Shown: positions 1 through 8,777, counted from the stretch's first letter. The stretch: 64,000 nucleotides of DNA from Microvirga pakistanensis (GCF_004458765.1 NZ_SPJX01000108.1:124001-188000); one strand, 5' to 3'. Made by a program: numbers and translations. Notes: generated from the sequence alone by a model not told the origin.

Positions 1-2
1 GG

Positions 3-242
3 CTCGATTTCGCTCGGCAAAACGGCCAAACGATCTATCACGCCATTGGCACCTGCAGCATGGGGCAGGGACCCCGCGCGGTCGTCGATGAGCGCCTCAG
101 GGTCTATGGTTTTGAGGGCCTGCGCATCGTTGATGCGTCGATCATGCCGTCCATGGTCTCAGCCAACACGGCGGCTGCGGTCATGATGATCGCCGAGAAG
201 GGAGCCGACCTCATCAAAGCCGATGCCCGTAAGAGTGTCTGA
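3..242 (+). CDS. GMC-family oxidoreductase (choline/alcohol dehydrogenase-like), C-terminal part only
   Basis: An open frame enters from the left edge and encodes about 79 residues up to TGA. It shows the C-terminal signature of GMC flavoenzymes: [12 protein letters not shown], whose His is the usual catalytic base, then [21 protein letters not shown] and [14 protein letters not shown]. These enzymes oxidise alcohols or choline-type substrates with FAD. The N-terminal FAD-binding half lies outside the window, so integrity and substrate cannot be judged. An iron alcohol dehydrogenase follows 83 nt downstream on the same strand, so the two may share a transcript. The family call is firm, the substrate is unknown. 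Confidence 0.9.
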   Translation, partial: LDFARQNGQTIYHAIGTCSMGQGPRAVVDERLRVYGFEGLRIVDASIMPSMVSANTAAAVMMIAEKGADLIKADARKSV

Positions 243-325
243 ATCTGGCATGGCATGCTCATGAGTTGACCCCGGCTCACGATAAAGCGGCCCAGGCATA
301 AGGGCATCAAAGGGAGGATATGGAC

Positions 326-1483
326 ATGGCAAACTTCACTTTTCAAAGCACGCCGCGCCTGATCTGTGAGATTGGCGGGCTGAACCGGATCGGCGAGCTG
401 ATGACCGGTCTTGGCGTCAGCCGGGCCATTGTCGTCTGCGACCCCGGCATTGCCGCCTGCGGTTTCGCGGAGCGGGCCATTGCCATCCTGAAAGCAGCAG
501 GCATATCCGCGACGGCATTCGACCAGGTTCAGGCAGATCCGCCGGCAAGGGTAGTGCGCGCGGCCGTAGAAGCCGCTCGGGCCTTCGACGCTGATGGGGT
601 TGTCGGGCTTGGCGGCGGCAGTTCGCTAGACACAGCAAAGCTTGTTGCCCTGCTGGAACGCTCCGATCAGGAACTGCAGGATTTGTATGGAGTCGATCTG
701 GCGCGTGGTGGTCGTCTGCCACTGATTCAGGTGCCGACGACGGCAGGCACAGGCTCGGAAGTGACTTGGGTTTCGGTTGTTACAAGTGAGGCCAACGAAA
801 AGAAGGCTATCTACTCGCCCCAACTTCTGCCGGATGTGGCGCTACTGGATGCTGAGCTCACCTTAGGGATGCCGTCACGTGTCTCCGCTGCAACGGCGCT
901 CGACGCCATGGTTCATGCTATTGAGGCTTACACCAGCCGCACCCGCAAGAATGTCGTCTCGGATGCTTTGGCCGTGAAGGGGCTGGAGCTACTGGGGGCC
1001 AATATCCGCCGGGTCGTGGACGACGGCTCCGACGTCGAGGCTCGTTCTGCCATGCTGCAAGGTTCCATGCTGGCAGGCATGGCCTTCGTCAACGCAACAG
1101 TCGCTGCCGTACATGCCTTGTCCTACCCCTTGGGAGCGCGGTTCCATGTTCCGCATGGACACAGCAACGCCCTGGTGATGGGGCCTGTATTTCGCTTCAA
1201 CATGCCCGTCGCGCAAAAAGCCTATGCAGAACTGGCCACACACCTGCTGCCGGGACGCACCTTTGCGAGCGATGCCGAGGCCGCCGAAGCTTTCGTTTCC
1301 GAGCTGGAGAACTTGGTCGCCTCAGTGGGCTTGGAAACCCGCCTTAGCCAATTGGGTGTAACGGAAGGGGATCTCCATGGCATGGCGGAGGAGGTTACGG
1401 TCGGAATTCAGAGGCTTTTGGCCAACAATCCCCGCGATATGAGCTTCGATGACGTCGTAGACATCTACCGCACCGTATTGTAG
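326..1483 (+). CDS. Iron-containing (type III) alcohol dehydrogenase
   Basis: About 385 residues, the normal length of the family, covering the N-terminal NAD-binding domain and the C-terminal helical metal domain. Visible landmarks are GGGSSLDTAK near residue 96, PTTAGTGSE near 137, and the four metal-ligand positions: Asp and His in ATALDAMVHAIEAY, and the His residues of AAVHALSYP and HVPHGHSNAL. It should interconvert alcohols and aldehydes; the closely related maleylacetate reductases are an alternative. An in-frame ATG lies at 320, but GGGAGG at 313-318 is too close to it and fits the ATG at 326, so 326 is chosen. It lies just after the GMC oxidoreductase, suggesting joint alcohol metabolism. 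Confidence 0.9.
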   Translation: MANFTFQSTPRLICEIGGLNRIGELMTGLGVSRAIVVCDPGIAACGFAERAIAILKAAGISATAFDQVQADPPARVVRAAVEAARAFDADGVVGLGGGSSLDTAKLVALLERSDQELQDLYGVDLARGGRLPLIQVPTTAGTGSEVTWVSVVTSEANEKKAIYSPQLLPDVALLDAELTLGMPSRVSAATALDAMVHAIEAYTSRTRKNVVSDALAVKGLELLGANIRRVVDDGSDVEARSAMLQGSMLAGMAFVNATVAAVHALSYPLGARFHVPHGHSNALVMGPVFRFNMPVAQKAYAELATHLLPGRTFASDAEAAEAFVSELENLVASVGLETRLSQLGVTEGDLHGMAEEVTVGIQRLLANNPRDMSFDDVVDIYRTVL

Positions 1484-1709
1484 CGCCACCGCAGGGAACG
1501 AATCCCGTCCCATGGATCACTCAGGCTGCAAGGCTAAAGAGGCGGTTCACCGGACCGATTTCACTTGCTGGATCAGGTTGTTGTAAGATGCAGGGGCGAC
1601 GATGGATCATCTTCATAACATCGAAGCCTTCAATGGTAGCGGAGGCTGTATCGTCAGTTTAAGGTTTTGAGATAGATCCACTCCTGCAGAAGCCTCTAGC
1701 GACATCCGA

Positions 1710-2549
1710 AGTTCCGTTGCAACCCCTAACGTAGGTCAAGCGAAGGCCAGACGAGCGCTCGGGTTAGGCAGCAACACGGAAGAGGGCCGCGATGACATCA
1801 CTCTGAGCCTTCATGTCTTTCGCTGATGCGATCGCCACCTGGCCCTTGCCGATCATCGCCATGATCTCGTAGCCCACCATCGTCCGTGAGGCCGTCGTGA
1901 AGCTCTTGAAGCCCAGCCCAGGACAGACCAGCCGTTTGATGCGCCGGTGATCCTGCTCGACGATGTTATTCAGAAATTTCACCTGCCGAAGTTTGGCAAA
2001 CCACCAGAGCCCTCCTGCACGTTTCATAGCCTCCGTCGCAGCCGGATAGGCGGCGTTCTTGTCGACCGTGATGGTCCGCGGATTGACCGTGTGTGGCTGC
2101 CCTAAAGCCTTGCGGAAGAACCGCCGAGCGGCAGCCGCATTCCGCTTGGGTGAGAGCAGAAAGTCGATTGTTTGCCCGGTCGCGTCGACAGCGCGGTAGA
2201 GATAGACCCATTCATCCTTCACCCGAATGTATGTTTCATCCACTCGCCAAGAGCCGTTGGTCATGCGCAGATGCGGACGACTGCGCTTGTCCAGTTCGGG
2301 AGCGTAAGCCTGGATCCACCGAAAGAGGGTCGTAGGGTCCATCTGAATGCCTCGGTCCGCAAACATCCGCTCGAGATCACGATAGCTGATGGGGAACTGC
2401 AGGTATCAGCGCACCGCCCATAGGATGATCTCCGCCGTGAACTGCCGACCCTTAAACGGGTTCTTCTTACCTGCTGTCACCATGAGCCCCTCTCACCTCG
2501 ATCCCGTCATAACCTGAGTGGTGGGATGCTTCAAAGCTGCAACAGAGCC
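1710..2549 (-). mobile_element. IS6-family insertion sequence, degenerate
   Basis: An element of about 840 bp, the usual IS6 size, built around one transposase frame. The right end, read inward, is GGCTCTGTTGCAGCTT (complement of 2534-2549), a typical IS6/IS26-like terminal repeat. The proposed left end at 1710-1725, AGTTCCGTTGCAACCC, matches it at only 10 of 16 positions, so this end has decayed or is slightly misplaced. No 8-bp target duplication is visible between 1702-1709 and 2550-2557. The element sits at the broken 5' end of a DUF1612 gene. Confidence 0.8.
1764..2483 (-). pseudogene. IS6-family DDE transposase, interrupted by an in-frame TGA
   Basis: From the ATG at 2483 the frame reads MVTAGKKNPFKGRQF...ILWAVR, then TGA at 2408-2406 (codon 26), then YLQFPISYRDLERMF and on to the normal end. 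Full length would be 239 residues, as expected for IS6. The stop sits where the family has tryptophan, consistent with TGG to TGA. The catalytic core looks intact: the first Asp in WRVDETYIRV, the second in ITVDKNAAYP, and the Glu in NNIVEQDHRRIKR. Translation could restart at the ATG at 2366, but this would lose most of the helix-turn-helix. It is probably an inactive copy unless the stop is read through. Confidence 0.88.
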
Positions 2550-2551
2550 GC

Positions 2552-3269
2552 AAGAAGCCAGATCCGGAGGATGAGGAAGCTTACCCGCCCTATGCCAATG
2601 ATCCTGATCCATGGAAGGCGCACCTTGCCGAGATCGATGCCCTGCTCGAGCGCACCAGCAAGGCACTCGCCGGCGAGACCCCGCTGCCCAGGAGCCGCTC
2701 GCACCTGGTCTACGATCCCGATCAGGATGGGCTGAGGACCTGTGGCTCGATGTGGTCCAGCGCACCAGCGGCTGGCCGCCATCGCCGCGGCAATGGCAGC
2801 CTGGACCGCGTGGCTGGATCTCAACCTCTACACCCGCCTGCCCTGGCTCGGGCTAATCATGGCAGCCTCCATCCTGCGGGCGAGGGGGCTCACCCACCAT
2901 CTCCTGCCGCTGGCCGCCGGCTTCAAGCAATCCAAGTTCCGGCCGCAGGGCCGGGAAGGGGCGGCCGAGAAGCTGGAGGGCCTTTGCCAGGTGCTCGAGG
3001 AGGCGCTAGCGATCGCCGACAAGGATCTCGACCGGCTCATCCTCGCCCGTGAGCTGATGAGCCGGGTGACAGCCCGGACCCGCTCCAACTCCAAGCTGCC
3101 GAAGCTCGTCAATCTGTTTCTCGCCCGCCCGCGCGTGACCGTGCCGCTCGGGGCCAAGCTCCTGAAGGTGACACCTAAGGCCGTCGACCTGATGCTGGCC
3201 CAGCTCGGAGGCGCCCTGCCGCGCGAACTCACCGGCCGAACCCGCTACCGCGCCTGGGGCATCGTCTGA
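2552..3269 (+). pseudogene. DUF1612/HTH-domain protein, 5'-truncated and frameshifted
   Basis: Three reading frames together reconstruct a relative of the DUF1612 plus C-terminal helix-turn-helix proteins common on rhizobial replicons. Frame one runs from the IS edge and ends near DPDQDG at about 2728. Frame two supplies AEDLWLDVVQRTSGW to about 2775. Frame three, from 2779 on, carries LAAIAAAMAAWTAW, PWLGLIMAASILRARG, TSKLP-like SNSKLPKLVNLF and the terminal TGRTRYRAWGIV. At least two frameshifts are therefore needed. The N-terminus is missing at exactly the point where the IS6 element ends, so insertion or IS-mediated deletion is the likely cause. The molecular role of the family is not established. 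Confidence 0.75.
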
Positions 3270-3282
3270 GGCGCTGGCAAAT

Positions 3283-3951
3283 TTAGAGGGCCCGGGTCAC
3301 TGACCAGTCTCTCTCATCGCCGGTGAGCACTCCATGAAACACCAAGTCGATATGAGCCGCGAGGAAATCTTCGCTGCTGATCGATGCATGGCGATCAAAC
3401 GTCATGCGCCAGATCGCAGCCATGAGAGCGGGGGCGATAAGCACGAGAGGGAGGCGGGCCGCTGCGCCCTCCCGTATCTCGCCACGAGCAATTCCCCGCT
3501 CCACAACCCGCTCCAGGAGTGCGCGGCCCTTTGAGATCGTCTCGGCGTAGTAGAGCTCGGTCAGAGCCGGAAAGCGTTCGCCTTCCGCAATGATGATCCG
3601 GATCAGCACCCGCAGGTCCGAGTTCACAAGCTGCCGGTGAACGGTCTCGATGATCAGCTTCAACAGATCGCGCGTTGTGCCTGGATAAGTATCGATGAAG
3701 CCGGTGATCTGGCTGAGCACCGGCGCAACCTCCAGGCGCACCGCTGCCAGGAAGAGCGCCTCCTTGTCTGTAAAGTATCGATAGATCGTTCCCTTCACCA
3801 CACCGGCCCGGCGGGCCACGTCCTCCAGACGCGTGCCTGCAAACCCGTGCAAGGCAAATTCCTCAAGTCCAGCCCTAATCAGTTCGGCTGGTCGGGCCTC
3901 CTTGCGCCGGCGCCGGGGCGGCCGCCCTGACGCAGTGCTCACCTCGTCCAT
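3283..3951 (-). CDS. TetR-family transcriptional repressor, probable regulator of the divergent exporter
   Basis: About 222 residues. The N-terminal helix-turn-helix is clear, with AGLEEFALHGFAGTRLEDV followed by ARRAGVVKGTIYRYF, and a long arginine-rich leader (RPPRRRRKEARPAEL) precedes it. The remainder is the variable ligand-binding helical domain. An upstream in-frame ATG at 3987 lies inside a palindromic operator and has no ribosome site; the ATG at 3951 has AGGAGG ten nt before it, so 3951 is preferred. The gene is transcribed away from devB-like 4062, and the shared region holds two copies of AATGAC-N6-GTCATT, so it very likely represses itself and the exporter. The inducer is unknown. 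Confidence 0.92.
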   Translation of the reverse strand: MDEVSTASGRPPRRRRKEARPAELIRAGLEEFALHGFAGTRLEDVARRAGVVKGTIYRYFTDKEALFLAAVRLEVAPVLSQITGFIDTYPGTTRDLLKLIIETVHRQLVNSDLRVLIRIIIAEGERFPALTELYYAETISKGRALLERVVERGIARGEIREGAAARLPLVLIAPALMAAIWRMTFDRHASISSEDFLAAHIDLVFHGVLTGDERDWSVTRAL

Positions 3952-3970
3952 AAAAATTCTGCCTCCTGTA

Positions 3971-3988
3971 AATGACCAATGAGTCATT
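3971..3988. promoter_or_regulatory. Palindromic operator copy 1, likely TetR-family site
   Basis: The 18-bp sequence AATGACCAATGAGTCATT is a perfect palindrome in its six-base arms (AATGAC/GTCATT). It starts 20 bp upstream of the tetR start codon and just upstream of the -35 box proposed for the exporter. A second copy with identical arms lies 48 bp away. Assignment to the adjacent TetR protein is inferred from position and architecture. Confidence 0.75.
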
Positions 3989-3993
3989 ATCGA

Positions 3994-4021
3994 TTGCTTG
4001 CGAGCGAATGGGTGCTATAAT
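3994..4021 (+). promoter_or_regulatory. Promoter for the exporter operon
   Basis: TTGCTT at 3994-3999 and a consensus TATAAT at 4016-4021 are separated by 16 bp. A start site near 4028 follows, which rules out the upstream in-frame ATG codons at 3972, 4008 and 4020 for the devB-like gene. The -10 box overlaps operator copy 2. Confidence 0.6.
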
Positions 4022-4036
4022 GACCATTAAGTCATT
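4019..4036. promoter_or_regulatory. Palindromic operator copy 2, overlapping the -10 box
   Basis: AATGACCATTAAGTCATT has the same six-base arms as copy 1 (AATGAC-N6-GTCATT). It covers the end of TATAAT and the expected transcription start, a classic repressor position. Confidence 0.75.
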
Positions 4037-4061
4037 AACCGTCCAGCGCCGTGACAGCAGA

Positions 4062-5354
4062 ATGGGCAGGCCCATGCTCACCGCCCCCCGTGATCAACTC
4101 CATGCCGCTAGCGTGGCTGATGCAGCTATTGGCCCGTCCAATGGTGAGCGACTGCCCCTCCTGGCTGTTGAGCGAGCGCTAGATGGCACACCCGCGCCGT
4201 CGCGTTTGCGAAGGTGGGTACGCTTTGCCGGGGTCATTCCGCTCATCCTGGGGCTGGTGGGGCTTGGCGGCTTTGTCGGTCTCTACTTCCAGCCACCAGG
4301 GCTTCAGAAGCTCATGGCGGTGCTTGACCTGCAACCTGGCGCCGGCACCTCCTCACCGATCGCTGTCCCGGTGGCGCAGCGGGATCCTGGTCAATCTGGA
4401 GCGGCGGCCCTCAAGGCTGCTCGGCCCGCGGTTGTCGGCCTTGGCCGACTGCTGCCTGAGGGTGAGGTGGTGACCGTTGCCCCACCTTTCGGTGCCGGTG
4501 ATGCACGTGTCGCGAGCTTGAAGGCCGACGAGGGGAACCAGGTGGAGCAGGGAGATGTCTTGGCGGTCCTGGATAGTGAACCCACCCTGCTCGCGGCTGT
4601 TACGACCGCACGGGCCCAGCTTTCCGCACGTGAAGCGACGCTTGCTCAGGTCAAAGCCTCCGTACAGGCCAGTCGCGACGAAGCACTTGCCACACTCGCT
4701 CGAGCCGAGACCACCTTCCAGAATGCCATCCGTGAGTTCGAGCGCGTGGAAACCTTACGCCAGCGCGGCTTTGCGGCCGAGCAAAACTACGACCAGCGCC
4801 GTGCCGCACGTGACGAGGCGGCGCATGAGGTGCAGAGGGCTCGAGCCCAGCTCTCCCGCTATGGCTCCGGCCGTCTCGAAGACCAAGTGGATGTGCTCGT
4901 CGCCGAGCGCAACGTCGACACAGCTAAAGCCGATCTGGCGCGGGCCCTGGCCGACCTCGACAAAGCCTATGTCCGCGCGCCCGTCACCGGAACGGTGCTC
5001 ACCGTCCATGTCAGACCTGGGGAGAAGGCAGGCACCCAGGGGCTGATGAATCTGGGCAACCTCGAGCAGATGACTGTCGAGGTAGAGGTCTACCAGACCC
5101 AGATCGGCCGCGTTGCCCTGGGCAACCCCGTCGAGGTCATGGCTGAAGCCCTGCCGCAGCCGCTCAAGGGCCGGGTAACACGCATCGGGCTCGAGGTTGG
5201 CCGTCAGACCGCTGTCGATGCTGATCCGGCGGCCAATACCGATGCTCGGGTGGTGAGGGTCACAGCCGCTCTTGAGCCTGAGGCGTCCCGGCTGGCCCGG
5301 CGATTGACCAATCTGCAGGTCACGGCCCGGATCAGTACAGGAGATGGATCATGA
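4062..5354 (+). CDS. DevB/HlyD-type membrane fusion protein of an ABC exporter
   Basis: About 430 residues. An N-terminal membrane segment (FAGVIPLILGLVGLGGFVGL) is followed by a biotinyl-lipoyl-like half (EGNQVEQGDVLAVLDSEP), a long alpha-helical hairpin rich in Ala, Glu and Arg (about residues 170-310), the returning lipoyl half (DKAYVRAPVTGTVLTVHVRPG) and a beta-barrel domain with VEVEVYQTQIGRVALG. Such adaptors link an inner-membrane ABC pump to an outer-membrane channel. The frame stays open back to 3972, but the promoter and operator 2 lie there, so ATG 4062 (or 4074) is taken. Its stop overlaps the permease start (ATGA), and the ATPase follows, giving the DevB-DevC-DevA order. No TolC-like partner is in view. 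Confidence 0.88.
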   Translation: MGRPMLTAPRDQLHAASVADAAIGPSNGERLPLLAVERALDGTPAPSRLRRWVRFAGVIPLILGLVGLGGFVGLYFQPPGLQKLMAVLDLQPGAGTSSPIAVPVAQRDPGQSGAAALKAARPAVVGLGRLLPEGEVVTVAPPFGAGDARVASLKADEGNQVEQGDVLAVLDSEPTLLAAVTTARAQLSAREATLAQVKASVQASRDEALATLARAETTFQNAIREFERVETLRQRGFAAEQNYDQRRAARDEAAHEVQRARAQLSRYGSGRLEDQVDVLVAERNVDTAKADLARALADLDKAYVRAPVTGTVLTVHVRPGEKAGTQGLMNLGNLEQMTVEVEVYQTQIGRVALGNPVEVMAEALPQPLKGRVTRIGLEVGRQTAVDADPAANTDARVVRVTAALEPEASRLARRLTNLQVTARISTGDGS

Positions 5355-6526
5355 CCGCCCTTCTGGGCCATCTTCTCGGACGGTTGCCTATCGGGTGGCT
5401 GCAGCTGGTCCACAACAAGACCCGGCTTGCCGCCGCCCTTGCCGGTGTCGCCTTCGCGAGCGTTCTTGTTCTCATGCAGCTGGGCTTCCTCGGAGCGCTC
5501 GTTGCCAGCATCAGGCTTCCCTACGACCAGATGAACGCCGACCTTCTGATCTCGGCCTCCGACATGAACACGCTGGCCGACGGCAGCCCGCTTCCACGTC
5601 AGCGCATGTTCGAGGCTCTCACTGTCGAGGGCGTCCAGAACGCCACCCCCCTGTACTACGGCAAGATCGAGTGGAAGCAGCCGGATGGCACCATCCGCAA
5701 CCTGGATGTGTTTGGCATTGATCCCTCAGTGGAATCCCTCCGCAACCCAGCCATCAACGCACGGCTGAGCGATATCAGCCTCTCGGACGTGGCGCTGATC
5801 GATGCCAAGGTCAGAAACGTGCCGAAGGGCCTGTTTGCTGCAATCACAGCCGGAGAACCATACCGCTTCGAAGTGAAGGGCCGCACCCTCACGGTGGTGG
5901 GCACCTTCGAGATCGGCGGCGGCTTCTCGGCCGACGGCTATCTCGTGGTCTCTGACCAGACCTTTCTGCGGCTGTTCCCAAACCGAGTGGCAGGGGCGCC
6001 GAACCACATTCTCGTGACGCTTGCACCCGGTGCTGATGCAGCGCTGACCTTAGACCGCCTGCGTGCAACCCTGCCTGCTGACGACAGCATCGTGAGGACA
6101 GTGGAGGAGGCCTTTGACAGGGACCAAGCTTTCCAGACGACGCAGCGCCCGGTTGGGCTTGTCTTCGGCTTCGGGGTGGTGATCGGAATTCTGGTCGGCA
6201 TCATCATCGTCTACCAGGTGCTCTCCACCGATGTTGCCGAGCACCTCAAGGAATACGCCACCTTCAAAGCCATTGGCTACTCGCAGCGGTTCTTCCTGGG
6301 CATCGTGTTCGAGGAGGCCCTGATCCTCGCGATCCTGGGCTTCGTTCCAGGCTTTCTGGTGTCCCTACTGCTCTACACTGTCGTCGTCGCCGTGACAGGG
6401 CTACCCCTTGCCATGACTGGGGCACGCGCGGTGTTCGTCCTGGTGGGGACACTCGGCATGTGCGCACTCTCTGGAGCGATTGCCACCCGCAAGCTCGCCC
6501 GCGCTAATCCGGCGGACCTGTTCTGA
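5351..6526 (+). CDS. DevC/FtsX-type ABC exporter permease
   Basis: 391 residues, normal for DevC proteins. There is an N-terminal membrane helix (LAAALAGVAFASVLVLMQLG), a large periplasmic domain of roughly 220 residues, then three C-terminal helices (VFGFGVVIGILVGIIIVYQV, ILAILGFVPGFLVSLLLYTV and VFVLVGTLGMCALSGAIATR). This is the MacB/FtsX-like four-helix topology. The ATG overlaps the upstream stop by four bases, so translation is coupled. It forms the membrane part of an efflux pump with its neighbours; related cyanobacterial DevBCA pumps export glycolipids, but substrates vary widely and none can be inferred here. Confidence 0.9.
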   Translation: MTALLGHLLGRLPIGWLQLVHNKTRLAAALAGVAFASVLVLMQLGFLGALVASIRLPYDQMNADLLISASDMNTLADGSPLPRQRMFEALTVEGVQNATPLYYGKIEWKQPDGTIRNLDVFGIDPSVESLRNPAINARLSDISLSDVALIDAKVRNVPKGLFAAITAGEPYRFEVKGRTLTVVGTFEIGGGFSADGYLVVSDQTFLRLFPNRVAGAPNHILVTLAPGADAALTLDRLRATLPADDSIVRTVEEAFDRDQAFQTTQRPVGLVFGFGVVIGILVGIIIVYQVLSTDVAEHLKEYATFKAIGYSQRFFLGIVFEEALILAILGFVPGFLVSLLLYTVVVAVTGLPLAMTGARAVFVLVGTLGMCALSGAIATRKLARANPADLF

Positions 6527-6536
6527 GGGGGCTGCC

Positions 6537-7277
6537 ATGGATCTGACAGCTCGGCGTGAGCGCTATACGGACGGCGACCTGAACCGACCGGACGCACCAG
6601 TGGTGGTGCGGGGGCTCAATCATTGGTTTGGAGAAGGCGAAGCGCGAAAGCAGGCATTGTTCGACGTGAACCTCGCGCTTGAGCGCGGCAAGCTCACGGT
6701 CCTGCTCGGGGCCTCAGGGTCGGGAAAGACAACCCTGTTAACGCTCATGGGATGTCTCCGCCGCGTTCAGGACGGCAGCCTGACCCTTTTGGGCACGGAA
6801 CTGGCTGGTGCGGATGAGCAGGTGCTCGTTCGATGCCGCCGTCGGCTCGGGTTCATCTTCCAGGCCCACAACCTTCATGAGAGCCTCACCGCGATGGAGA
6901 ACGTGCGCATGGGGCTGGAGGTGCATGGCAAAGCCGCCATGGCAGGTTGGGAGAGAGCCTCCGCCCATCTGCTCGAGATGCTCGGGCTTGGTGAGCGCTT
7001 GCACTACCTGCCGGGTAACCTGTCCGGCGGGCAGAAGCAGAGGGTTGCGGTGGCACGGGCCCTCGTGGGCAACCCGGACATTGTCTTTGCCGACGAGCCC
7101 ACTGCTGCTCTGGACAAGAACAGTGCACTCAACACGGTCACCCTCCTGAAGCGCCTCGGCACCGAGCGCGGCACGACGACACTTATGGTGACGCACGATA
7201 CGAAGATCATGAGCTTGGCTGATCGTATCATCACCCTGGAGGATGGGCGAATTGTTGAGGACAGCGGCACAACCTGA
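6537..7277 (+). CDS. DevA-type ABC exporter ATP-binding protein
   Basis: 246 residues with a complete nucleotide-binding domain: Walker A GASGSGKTT near residue 61, Q-loop GFIFQAHNL, signature LSGGQKQRVAVARAL, Walker B DIVFADEPTAALD and switch His in MVTHDTK. It resembles LolD/MacB-type ATPases that work with FtsX-like permeases. The start at 6537 follows the permease stop by ten bases and has a G-rich ribosome site; an earlier in-frame start would run through the permease gene. The third cistron of the TetR-controlled exporter operon. Confidence 0.93.
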   Translation: MDLTARRERYTDGDLNRPDAPVVVRGLNHWFGEGEARKQALFDVNLALERGKLTVLLGASGSGKTTLLTLMGCLRRVQDGSLTLLGTELAGADEQVLVRCRRRLGFIFQAHNLHESLTAMENVRMGLEVHGKAAMAGWERASAHLLEMLGLGERLHYLPGNLSGGQKQRVAVARALVGNPDIVFADEPTAALDKNSALNTVTLLKRLGTERGTTTLMVTHDTKIMSLADRIITLEDGRIVEDSGTT

Positions 7278-7796
7278 GGACTTATCGCACTGGGCTATGG
7301 CGGCACCTTCGTGACCTTCACGTTCCTGGCCTCGATCCTGGTCCTCTACGGTGCAGCCATCGCGGTTGGCAATCTGGCAGGCGGGCGCATCGCCGACCGG
7401 AACCCGGTCCGGGCGCTGATCGGCCTCTTCGCGCTCCAAGCCTTGATCCTCTTCATCTTCACCTTCACTGTGGCATCTCCCGTCTGGACGCTCATCACCC
7501 TGGCGGCGCTCGGGTTCCTCTCCTTTGCCAACGTGCCCGGGTTGCAGATCTACGTCGTCGAATTCGCCAAGCAGCATCGTCCAGGCGCGGTCGACGTCGC
7601 CTCGGCCCTCAACATCGCAGCCTTCAATCTTGGGATCGCCTTTGGCGCATGGGTCGGTGGCCTGGTGGTTTCGTCGCCGCTCGGACTTGGGGCCACCCCC
7701 TGGGTCGGCGCCGTCCTGGTCGCCGTCGCACTCGTGCTGACGATCTGGAGCGGCACCCTCGACCGTCGCCCGGAGCCGGTCGGCCAGCATGCATGA
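7278..7796 (+). pseudogene. MFS transporter, C-terminal fragment
   Basis: The frame opens immediately after the ATPase stop codon with no start codon of its own (GLIALGYGGTFVTFTFLASI) and continues to 7796. It carries about five hydrophobic helices and the loop GNLAGGRIADRNPVRAL, typical of drug/sugar efflux MFS proteins of the AraJ/YdhP sort. Only about 170 of roughly 390 residues are present, so the N-terminal half has been lost, probably when the exporter operon was joined here. A GTG at 7308 could serve as a start, but the product would be a half transporter and is unlikely to work alone. Confidence 0.78.
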
Positions 7797-7895
7797 CCGC
7801 TCGAAGTCGCCCGCGAGCTTCAACCCTATCAACCATGAGAATCGGCCGGGCGATGAGTGCCAGGCCCAGCACACAGGAGAATGCGATGAAGACTG

Positions 7896-8777
7896 TCACA
7901 GCCAATGGAACGGCCTAGGGTCACCGCCCATCCATTGCCTCCCTGCATGACGCTCACGAGCGACACGACGGACGCTCGCGGGAAGTGAGCCTGCGGATAG
8001 GATCGCCTCGGATTCCAGCGCCTTGCGAGCATCCTCCACAGTATGAAACCCCAACATGGTGATCGCGTTGGGGCTCCCTCCGTCAGATGTGCGATAGGCA
8101 TGAAGGACAACGCACCCGACCAGCGTCAGGCCCTCGGGCTTGGTCACGCCCACCGGCGCATGATTCAGGATGGTATGGAAGCGTCGCGCCTGGTTGAACT
8201 CACTGCGGCGGTGAACCGGTGGCAGCGGCCGAGACAGCGGATGATCCGATGGATGGGCCAGATAAGCCCGGATGGGCGCATCAAGGTTTTTCACGAGCTG
8301 CGTCCCAAGGTCGTCGAAGGCCAGCGGCAGCACCCTGGACACGTAGTCATACGCCGTTCCTGGGAGGCAGACCCATCCCGGCTGTGCCAGCTTCTCCATG
8401 CGGGCGGCAATGTTCACCCGATCACCAAACATGTCGCAGTTTCGAACTATGACTTCTCCAACATGGACACCGATCCTAAATGTCACCCGGCGTCCCTTTG
8501 GGGTTTCCTCATTGGCCGCAGCAATCCTTTCCTGAATGCCAACCGCACATTGGACAGCATCAACGACGCTCGGGAACTCGGCGAGAATACTGTCGCCTGC
8601 GGTGTTGGCCGTGCGACCGCCATACTGGGTAATTTGCCGATCCATGATCTCCCGACGGAAGTAGAGCAGGGCTAGAGTTCCAGCCTCATCCGCATTCGTT
8701 AGGCGCACGTAGCCTGCCAGGTCCGCGTAGAGGATCGCGGCGAGGCGGCGGTGCATGACTGAGGCGCGCTTGTTCAT
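7896..8777 (-). CDS. Class III adenylate/guanylate cyclase domain protein
   Basis: About 293 residues from ATG 8777. The N-terminal 170 residues are a CYCc catalytic domain: the metal-binding Asp residues are in ILYADLAGY (about residue 19) and NTAGDSILAEF (about 62), and VNIAARME supplies the conserved Asn/Arg motif. FRIGVHVGEV and GDRVNIAARM are also typical. It should make cAMP or cGMP in the cytoplasm; specificity was not resolved. The C-terminal 110 residues match nothing I recognise and contain no membrane helix. An in-frame TTG at 8804 is a weaker start. It is monocistronic and convergent with the truncated MFS gene. Confidence 0.85.
   Translation of the reverse strand: MNKRASVMHRRLAAILYADLAGYVRLTNADEAGTLALLYFRREIMDRQITQYGGRTANTAGDSILAEFPSVVDAVQCAVGIQERIAAANEETPKGRRVTFRIGVHVGEVIVRNCDMFGDRVNIAARMEKLAQPGWVCLPGTAYDYVSRVLPLAFDDLGTQLVKNLDAPIRAYLAHPSDHPLSRPLPPVHRRSEFNQARRFHTILNHAPVGVTKPEGLTLVGCVVLHAYRTSDGGSPNAITMLGFHTVEDARKALESEAILSAGSLPASVRRVARERHAGRQWMGGDPRPFHWL

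Noticed and set aside
6738-7874. 378-codon frame on the minus strand
   Set aside because: Lies opposite the exporter ATPase and MFS fragment; the translation is Asp/Arg/Gly/His-rich and has no motif, as expected of antisense sequence in GC-rich DNA.
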